Assembly: GCA_003990745.1 (NCBI GenBank)
Contig: RBNI01000177.1
Span: 1-38,575 of the forward strand
Direction: 5' to 3'
DNA: 38,575 nt
Origin: Jimgerdemannia flammicorona
Taxonomy: Eukaryota; Mucoromycota; Endogonomycetes; Endogonales; Endogonaceae
Shown here: positions 31,122-38,575 of the stretch, in pieces
Position numbering within the stretch: position 1 is the first letter of the stretch
Layout of the letters: the number at the start of each line of letters is the position of its first letter
Made by a program: the position numbers and the translations under genes
Notes under the pieces: model-generated
Told to the model about the DNA's origin: nothing
Databases searched by the model: none
What the model saw: only the letters and a program-made list of their open reading frames with translations

Positions 31122-33110
31122 ATGGTGAGTGATGAGTATTCTGAGATACATACTAGGCAGGGGGTCCCAAGTGTATTTGACTGACAATATATAGAGAGAG
31201 GTCCTGGATTAGGGGGAAGTATCAGGAGCTTATTGGTGGGAGGATGTAGAAGGGGAGGGAGTAGTATTAGAGGACAGAGAATTGGGAGAGTGAGCTTTGT
31301 AGATACAGTAAAGGAGAGACAGCTGGTGACCAGACTAAAGAGCTGGCTAAAGAGGAGTAAGGAGGTAGTGAAGACTGCAGAGCAGCAGCAGCAGGAGAGA
31401 GTCCCTCTGGGGGGTCAGAGTAGTGGGGCAGGCAGTGTAGTAGCTGAGGGGTGACTGCTAATGGGAGTATGATGGGCAATCTGGAAAAAAATCTAGATGG
31501 AACTGCTGATGGTGGACTGGGTTGTGGGAAGGGCATGAGGTCTAGTGATCTGGCTGATGGTGTAACAGACCTGACAGTGGCCCCATTACTTAAAAAGTCA
31601 ATCTTGGAGTTTGTAGTTACCTTGTACTTCTGGGGCTTAGTGGTGATGGCAAAGATAGTTTTGAGACTAATTACTAAGCAGATGAATGATGCAGCATCTG
31701 TTAAGTTCCTGAGGTGCCTGAAAGGGATGGAGGAGATAGAACTATTAGAGGAGGTGCTGAAGATTGGGTTGATGGTCAGAGAGGTATATATTCTAATAGT
31801 ATACTGCTTGAGGTGAGATCCCAGGGTGGTATAGCTCCTGGTGAAAGGGATTCCTATGGTGACTGTTGTAGAGATGAGGAGGAGAGTTGAGGAAGTCATG
31901 GCTGAGTATAGAGAGGTGGTCAATGTAGGGTTCAGGGTCTGGGAAGAGACCTCCTTCTGGATGGGAGATATTGATATCCAGATTCAGTTGGCAGAGAGAG
32001 AGGCTACTGAGAAGGCTCATAATTGGTCTTTAGTAATGGTGTAGAGAGCCTTCATATGCAAGGTAATGAGTGAGGAGGAGGAAGAGAACCTGTTGGAGAT
32101 GCTAGAGGATGAGTGGTACAGTAGAGCAGAGGACAAAGACTTAGAAGACATATGTAGAGTTGATATACTTAGAGATTGTTAATGAGAAACATGTCCACAT
32201 TGATAAGGGGATGTGAGAGAGGTTCCAATGATACAAGCAGTAGAGGGAGTTGCTGGCAAAACTAGAGAGAGAGGCAAAGAGGGCTACTGGTGGTAGTGAG
32301 GATACTAGAGGAGCCAAAGTGAGTGTCTGGACTAGCAGAAGTAGAGAGATTGTAGAGGTGGGTCCAGAGGAGGCCAGGAAGGCACTGAGCAAGGACTCAT
32401 ATGAGAATGGTACATTTGATGTCTGGGAGGATTCTCCTCCTCCTCTTATTAGATGGGGACCAACTGTGAAAGACTAGGTAGTAGAGGTTGTGTCAATGCA
32501 TAGTGCCCAGTAAGTACACTTTGGAGTTCCTAAGATGGCAAAGGGGGGACAGGTGGTGGTGGCTGATGAGGAGAAACTAGTGAACATTCTAGAGAAAGAG
32601 TGGGATGAGACTGCAAGTATAGGAGTAGATATGTCAATGCTGGATAGAGAAAGACCAGTGACTCTAGGGAGGAAGGAGGTGGAGAACCTATTATGGATTT
32701 GTCAGATGATGAACAACTTTGTGGCTGAGAAGTTGAGAGAAGTGGATCTGAGAGTGATGAGTGATGAGTATTGGATATAGATTCTGTGTGGTGATGGTAT
32801 GGTAGAGACACTGAAGGTGGAGGTACTTGCAGTTTTCCTAGAAGAGAAAGGGTATGAGGTTGATAAAGAGAGAGAGACTGAGCTGGCAGTAGTGGCTGGT
32901 GAGCAGGCTGCCTTCTGTTGGACAGAGTATCATGGATTGCAGCTCTGGTAGGAGGTCTGCCTGGAATATCATGAGAATTTTGAGAAAAAGAAGGATAGAG
33001 AACTAAATGATCTTCTGGGGAGATTGGAGGCAAAAAGAGTTAAAGAGGAGGAGGTGGCTATAGAACATAACTTAGACTTGATACAGGAAAGAATAGATGT
33101 AGAGTTGTAG
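31122..33110 (+). pseudogene. LINE2 ORF1 remnant
   Basis: Matches LINE1 ORF1 over its length (for example VAPLLKKSILEFVVTLYF near 31580, and EVENLLWICQMMNNFVAEKL near 32680). The ATG used by LINE1 is not present at the same place; the next ATG is at 31122. Several frames are needed because of small indels, and stops such as TAG and TGA are common. It ends TAG at 33108, the same place as ORF1 of LINE1. Confidence 0.8.
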
Positions 33111-33153
33111 AGAGAAAGCAGGACTTTTAACATTATTTATTATAAATAGTATA

Positions 33154-36100
33154 ATGAACTTTTTCTCTTTGAATGTGAATGAGCTGTGAGGTTCAGTTAA
33201 ATATCAGAACATTTTTACTTAGCTTAAGAGTCTGGAGGCTGATCTTTTTCTTTTACAGGATGTTAGATGTGAAGATGACTTAGATAGATTGCAATAGACA
33301 ATAGAATAGAGTAGAGTGGCAGTTTGGAAGGGCAAGGTTGGGATCTTAGTCTGGAGAGGCAGAGGGGAGATATAAGATATGAGGAGCTGGGGAGATAGGC
33401 TGGTCTGGAGAGAGTGGATTCAACCAGATTAGGAGCCAGTTTTGGTGGGGTCTTACTACTACCCTGCTGTATATGATGAGAGAGTGGATTGGGTGAAAGA
33501 ACTTCAGGAGAGTGGGGCACTTGCAGAGGCAGAAGTGAATAGAACTGATGGAGAGTAGGGGACTGAGGATAGGAGTGGGGGTCTGGGGTTGTAGGAGAAA
33601 GTGAAGAGGCTGAGTTCCCTGGTAGATACTGGTAGGGAACTCTGGGGAGATAGGAAGGTCTACACACACTAGGCCAATGGTCTGGAGACAAGGATTGGCT
33701 AGATGTTAACAGCAGATTAATAGGATTTGGATGTTTGGAAATCACTGGAGGCTGAGTATTGTCTGTGGTCTGATTACTAGAGACTGTTAGGGCAGAGTCA
33801 CTTTGGGGGGAGTGGGGTTGGACCTGGACATTAGTACCTCAACTCCTCTTTGTTGACTGAGAAGGTATTGTGGAATAAGTGGGCAGAGGACATTCAGCAG
33901 CAAATAGAGAGTTGGATATAGGAGGGGGCCCCAGTGGGTGTCTGATGGGTGAGATTGAAGGAGGCTGCTAAGGTCTACTGGAGTATAGCTAAAAAGAAGG
34001 CTAGAAGACAGAGAAGGAGGGTGACCTGGACTTCAGTTAGATTGGCTGGGCTTTTGGAGGATTGGGCAGGGCTCTTGGCCTTAGAGAGGATGGAGGACTA
34101 GAGGGTGAGGCAGACAAAGATAGAGGTTGTAGAGCTACAACAAGTGTTGAGAGAAGAGGAGGAGACACAGGTGCAGAGTTTGGCTGTATGGCTTTGCTAG
34201 CAGAGGCTGAAGGAGGGAGAGAGGCCCTCTAAGTTCCTTTTAGGGTCCCTTAGAGTAAGGAGAGTGTGGCAGAGATGGGAGGGGGTCCTGGATTCCAATG
34301 GTGTACTGGTTCATGGTTCCTAAGATATTTTGGGTTCACTGAAAGAGAGGTGGAGTAGTCTGTAGAGTGAGGAGGAGGGTGAGACTGATGAGGCCACTAT
34401 AGAATGCACTTTGGAAGATTGGCACTTACTACAAGTAGATGGGCTGGGCAGTTTGATAGTGCCAGTACAGGAGGAGGAGATTTGCCAGGTTCTTGCTATA
34501 ACTATACTAGGCATGGTACCAGGAGAGGACGGTCTGCTCTGGGACTTTTGGAAGAAGATGGTGGAAGTCCCTGAAGTGCTGGGGGAGTTGATGGTACTTT
34601 GTAACTTGGTCCTATAGTCAGGGAGGTGAGCAGAATCTGAGGCTGATGACACTGCTTTTTAAGGACAAGGGCAAGAGAGAGGACTGGAAGAACTAGGGAC
34701 CAATTATGCTGCTGGATATAGACAGGAAGTTGGTCACTAAGGTGGTGATGGCAAGAATATAGAAGGTGGCCCAATAAGTCTTGGGGGAGGAGCAGCAAGG
34801 TTTTGTGAGGGGCTGGCTAATTAGGGATGGTACAGCTTGGGTGTATGGTGTTATTGAAGAGGCTCAAGCTTGTGGACTGGATGGGAGATTGGTCTTCTTG
34901 GATCAGGAGAAGGCTTATGACCATGTTCAGTAGGTCTGACTGGTGAAAGTACTGGACAGAATTGATATCCCCCAGCAGTTTCAGATGGCAATGGTCAGCC
35001 TGTTGGAAGAGAGTAGAGCAGCACTTATATATAATGGATATAGAGGGGTGGCATTCTCTCTAGGTAGGGGTATTCCTCAGGGGGACCTACTGTTGCCTAT
35101 TCTGTACACTCTATCCTTAGAGCCATTGATGGATAGGATCCAGTAGAAGATAGTGTAGCTCTCAGTATTTAGTATGGTATGGAAAGTTGGAGCCTTTGCA
35201 GATGTCAGGGAGCTCTGGGAAACAGTCAAGTGGTATGAGACACATTCTGGGGTGAAACTTAACTAGCATAAGTATGAAATAATAGTGTTAGACAATGGCT
35301 TGGTGGAAGGGGATGTCATTGGAACAATTGTTCTAGCTAAAGAGACTGTTAGGTACCTGGGTGTCTATCTTTTAGTATATGGGTCTGTTCTACCAAGATC
35401 TTGGTAGAAACAGAGAGTAGCTATCTGGGAGGAGGCCCTGTAGAGCTGGGGAGACTGCTGTATTTCATTGGTGGAGCAGATTACAATTTTGAATATCTAC
35501 TGGCTGCTGAAGCTGTGATATCTGGTATATCATCTAGACTTTCTGACCTGGGTAGTGAAGAGACTTTTGAAGATAGCTAGAAATTGGATCTGGGCTGAGA
35601 GGAGGAGTCAGATTAGCTGGGAAATCTTAGTATTACTGGTGATTAGAGGAGGACTTAGACTGGTTGACTTTCCAAAGAGGCTGCATTGTTTGAAAGCATG
35701 GTGGCTGAAGAGAGCAGTGGAACTGAGGAGTGGTAGCTGGGTTCCACTGATGAAGAAGATCTGAAAGATGAGGTGTTCATCAAGAGGCTCTACCAGAGAT
35801 CTACTGTCCTCAGTTGGGTTTTAAAATAGTGAGCATATGTGGTATAAGGGCTTCTGGTAGAGAGTAGTAGATGGGGCTCACTATATTGAAATCTGCTAGT
35901 AGGGGGATGAAGGGGAGATACCTTGGGGCCCAGCAATGTAGAGATAAGATAGAGTATTGTTAGAGGGCACCCCTCTACTGAATTTTGATATTGGAGATAG
36001 AGTCAAATACCAGAGGGGGTTGGGCCAGGATGCTTGGCCTGGTAGCTGGCAGATGACAGATATTGGAGAGAAGTGGGACTAGAATGGAGTCTGGGCCTAG

Positions 36101-36709
36101 AGTGCAGAGGTGAGGAGATAGTTACTACCTAAGTACTGGGTGATCTGGTGATATATACTGTGGAGGAATGTCATGCTCAACTTTTGCTTAGGCCATCTTA
36201 TGGAGGGGAAGAGCTTTGACTGTGAGGAGTATTATAATATAGGGCAGGAAGGGGGGTTTGTATAGATACCAGAATATTGGCTAAAAGAGTATGAGATACT
36301 TAGTGATTTTTGGTTAACAGTTGGGTTTCACTTAGGTATTGTATATAGGGGGAATGCTGAGAGGGATTGATGAGAGAATCTTAAGAACATATTGGTGGGA
36401 GAGGTTGGGAAGGAGTAACTTACTTTGGATTAGGTATTGGCTGTATGGGTAGAGCTAGTAGGTTACTAGTTATTTGTTTTTGAGAAAGAGAAATATTTGG
36501 GTTTGGAGGAGTAGCTGGCAAGATGAAAAGGGTTGATGGAGGATGTTCTGACAGGCTGGTGGCTTGGATGGGGTCTGCAGGGTAGTTGGCAGTGTCAATT
36601 AGTAGAAAAAATTTGTAGGCAGAGTGAGGGGAGAGTTGGAGTAGTGGGTAATAGGGTAATATTCAAGCATGAGAGTATAGAGGGGGGTCCCTCTAGGGGG
36701 ATTAGATAG
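33154..36709 (+). pseudogene. LINE2 ORF2 remnant with both catalytic cores deleted
   Basis: Starts ATG 33154 with FFSLNVNEL and LFLLQDVRCEDDLDRL, like LINE1. Near 33525 about 45 bases are missing relative to LINE1, removing GGDFN of the endonuclease. RT shows FLDQEKAYDHV and RGIPQGDLLLPILYTLSLEP, but near 35200 a 33-base deletion removes the second Asp of FADD and the following residues (AFADVREL). Both deletions keep the frame. Stops are numerous (many at Trp and Gln positions). The C-terminal Cys/His cluster is partly lost (EYYNIG where ECHNV stands). Ends TAG at 36707. Confidence 0.85.
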
Positions 36710-36770
36710 TGAGATGGAGTTCTATACTTATAGCTAATAGAATGGTAATAAATAGCAAAGTCCATGAGAC

Positions 36771-36800
36771 TATAAAAAAAAAAAAAAAAAAAAAAAAAAC

Positions 36801-36833
<33 letters not shown>
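36771..36833 (+). repeat. Bipartite A-tail of LINE2
   Basis: Two long A-runs split by CCAT. LINE1 has a single A16. Confidence 0.85.
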
Positions 36834-36835
<2 letters not shown>

Positions 36836-36848
36836 CATATAGTTACAG

Positions 36849-37253
36849 AGTATACACTTTATCCCAGAGAACTGCTCTTTAGAGAAGAAGATTCTGATAG
36901 AACTTCAGCTACAAATCTAGATCTAATGACTCAGAAATCTGGAGACTATATCAAATCAGGAAGAAGACAGAAGATTACATCATTAAGTCACAAATGCTAA
37001 TAAGGAAGAATGTAGAAAAGAATCACAAGATTCTAGAACCCATTCAAATTGAAGAAAAGGTCCTACTATATCAAAATATGATAGAAGCCTCATGATCACA
37101 AAAACTGGAGTCCAAATAAGAAGAACCCTTCTATGTATAAGATATCAAGAGAACTACTTTTTGGCTTAAAAAACTCTCAGTGACTATATTGCCTACTATG
37201 GTATATAGGAACAGACTTAAGAGGTACTATGAATCTATATAAGAGAAGCAAAA
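36849..37253 (+). pseudogene. pol: Element A integrase C-terminus
   Basis: After LINE2 the element A frame resumes with a stretch reading RELLFREEDSD, the usual post-core block, followed by a helical, Lys-rich part. A GPY/F-like module appears near 37108 (KLESK, EEPFYV, DIKRTTFWLKK, YRNRLKRYYES), aligning with KLEPKWEGPYLV and YINRLKLYLP of element B. Frequent stops. Confidence 0.65.
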
Positions 37254-37607
37254 TATGATGACCACTCATGAGGTTCTAGTCTGCAAATCATAACAGCATA
37301 TTCTGTGACCAGTAAACAATCTGTCTAAACTATTCTCTAAGAGATACAGTACTAGCAACTACTTATCTATGAGACTTTCAAAGCCAGAGAAGTTCAAACC
37401 AACAACTTATTAGTCAAGATCAGAATCAGGCTCTTGCTCTATATGAAGGGAGCTATCCTTCATCATTATGTCAAAATATATAAGGAAGATACCAGTCTAT
37501 AAATATCACTTTTCAACTCTCTGCCAGAGGTTATGGAATCAGAAAATATTTCACACTAGACTAATGAATAAGAACATTCAAGAGAAGATTCTTATTCAGG
37601 AGGAAGA
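37254..37607 (+). pseudogene. Element A ORF3-like frame and polypurine tract
   Basis: A frame offset from integrase in the same direction as in element B reads LLIYETFKAREVQTNN, RIRLLLYMKGAILHHYVKIY, KEDTSL and LFNSLPEVMESENISH, loosely matching TLYK, GALVQSHFYLNDI and FQSILQQVDIL of B's ORF3. The match is weak but collinear, and the acidic end is present (EHSREDSYSGG). Stops are several. It runs into a purine tract CAGGAGGAAGA (37597-37607) just before the LTR. Confidence 0.4.
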
Positions 37608-38559
37608 TATAATAGTGACCTCAGAATGGTGACATCATTACAGGAGACAGCCTTTTCTTACAAGCTACCAGATCAGAACACAAGAAGATTATACAGCATG
37701 ACTCACCCAGGCTATAAGATGAGCAGTGATAACTAACTATGAGTCATAACAACCATAAGATAGATATCTCAAGAAATATAAAAGAAGAACCAAGAAACTA
37801 CAGTAGCAACAACACTAACAAGACTTACAAAATCTTAAAATAGTTCAAAAGACTCACTATAAATAAAATGCCTGCTGCTCACTAAACCTCAAGGTCCAGA
37901 AACTACCAAGGCCTCTCAGTTCAGGAAAGAATATTTCAAGACATCAGAAGAGTCATGAGGACTTACACTAGAAGGATTCCTAGCCTCAACCTAGATACTG
38001 GTAACCCTTACTATTTACTCTTTACTGCTACAAAATGGAGATAAGAATCACTACTGCTACCAAATATCTCTAGATGTGGTAGGAATACGAAATAAGAAAC
38101 CTCCTCTACTGGGAATTCCCTCAGACCAGTCTCCAAGAGATACAAGATATCACTCCTATAGATTGAATTGAGAGTAGCCAAAAAGATCTATTAGGTCTTG
38201 GCATGTACCTTTGTCAATCCCCAACTTGGAGTATATCAGAGTCTCAGACTTCAAGAAATTATCAGCCCACTGTATAGATATACTAGAAGCTATAGTGGCC
38301 ACAGAAGCCCTATCCACTATTACTCTCAAAAGTGATAAGATAGTAGAGTTCTGGAATCCCATTCTCCAGGACAATCTAGATCAATTCCTATAAGGATTAA
38401 TCTCAGTATTTCAAGGCCCCAGTATTCAGATCAGACCCTCTCAAGATTCTACCTTTATTCCCTACTTTGTAGAGAGAAATTTCATAGATTGGAGAGTCTC
38501 TGATCTCCTTCCTGCTACTATTAAATATGATAACATCATTGGTGATAACGTCATTTTAC
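37608..38559 (+). repeat. Element A 3' LTR, incomplete at window end
   Basis: Matches 4706 to about 5660 in order. Differences from the 5' LTR are mostly C/T and G/A, many at CpA/TpA (ACAG against ATAG, ACAAG against ATAAG). It stops at a poly-T run after TTTTACT where the 5' LTR continues with AATCAATAT. The 38211-38393 frame is the counterpart of the frame at 5270 in the other LTR and is not a gene. Confidence 0.85.
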
Positions 38560-38575
38560 TTTTTTTTTTTTTTTT
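38560..38575. repeat. Poly-T run at window edge
   Basis: Sixteen T residues absent from the matching place in the 5' LTR of element A. Could be the tail of a LINE inserted on the minus strand whose body lies beyond the window, or a contig-end artefact. Confidence 0.4.

Larger units (their letters stand above)
31029..36833 (+). mobile_element. LINE2: decayed full-length copy of the LINE1 family
   Basis: Collinear with LINE1 from its first bases (CAGTGTCATATCTTCCTCC against CAGACATCGACATCTCTCC) to the shared 3' end and A-tail. CpG has almost vanished, with CpA or TpG in its place (for example CCGG to CCAG at the 5' end). Stops are frequent in both ORFs and small indels occur. The tail is two A-runs (about 26 and 28) separated by CCAT. 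Flanked by a 12-15 base target duplication inside the integrase region of element A. Confidence 0.9.
4706..38575 (+). mobile_element. Element A: Ty3/gypsy retrotransposon, outermost host of the nest
   Basis: Its own parts are 4706-10636, 30476-31028 and about 36849-38559; the rest is later insertions. Order: LTR, leader, Gag, protease, dUTPase, RT, RNase H, integrase (split by element B and by LINE2), ORF3-like frame, polypurine tract, LTR. The position of RT before integrase is the Ty3/gypsy order. The frame around the integrase zinc-binding region reads on when 10636 is joined to 30476. All frames carry many stops and at least one frameshift, so it is inactive. The 3' LTR is cut by the window end. 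Confidence 0.85.

Overview
This 38.6 kb window is a nest of retrotransposons. I see no host gene, tRNA, rRNA or CRISPR array. The element types (Ty3/gypsy, Ty1/copia, an APE-type non-LTR element), the copia primer site matching the anticodon arm of initiator tRNA-Met, and decay dominated by C-to-T and G-to-A changes (often CpA to TpA, plus loss of CpG) point to a fungus. A filamentous ascomycete with RIP-like mutation and/or cytosine methylation fits best, but this is inference.

Layout. (1) Positions 1-1762 are old AT-rich debris: a reverse-strand fragment of the A-family LTR (11-413) abuts a decayed B-like gypsy internal fragment (414 to about 645). (2) Element C (about 1763-3874) has a pair of 340-375 bp LTRs but no recognisable coding sequence. 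It holds a small direct-repeat-flanked unit D (2239-2907) and a 5'-truncated LINE (LINE3, about 3025-3465). (3) Element A, a Ty3/gypsy element with about 1.6 kb LTRs, starts at 4706. Its 3' LTR (37608 onward) runs to the window end. (4) Element B (10637-30471), another Ty3/gypsy element with 1.23 kb LTRs, sits inside A's integrase gene. (5) A full-length LINE (LINE1, 15798-21680) sits inside B's dUTPase domain, and a copia element (24903-28854) sits inside a short frame downstream of B's integrase. (6) A second full-length but decayed LINE (LINE2, 31029-36833) sits inside the rest of A's integrase region. Target duplications and coding frames that continue across B, LINE1 and copia support the order of events.

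Biology. Both gypsy elements encode, in order, Gag, aspartic protease, a trimeric-type dUTPase with all five motifs recognisable, reverse transcriptase, RNase H and integrase (D-35-E spacing in both). Both also appear to have an extra reading frame (ORF3) after integrase, in the same relative frame. In B, ORF3 begins at an ATGA overlapping the integrase stop. B also has a Cys/His-rich stretch of unknown function between protease and dUTPase, and both Gag tails carry AT-hook-like GRP motifs. All coding frames are broken. The innermost elements (LINE1, copia) keep many CpGs and are broken almost only by in-frame stops. The outer ones (A, B, LINE2) are CpG-poor and also have frameshifts and deletions.
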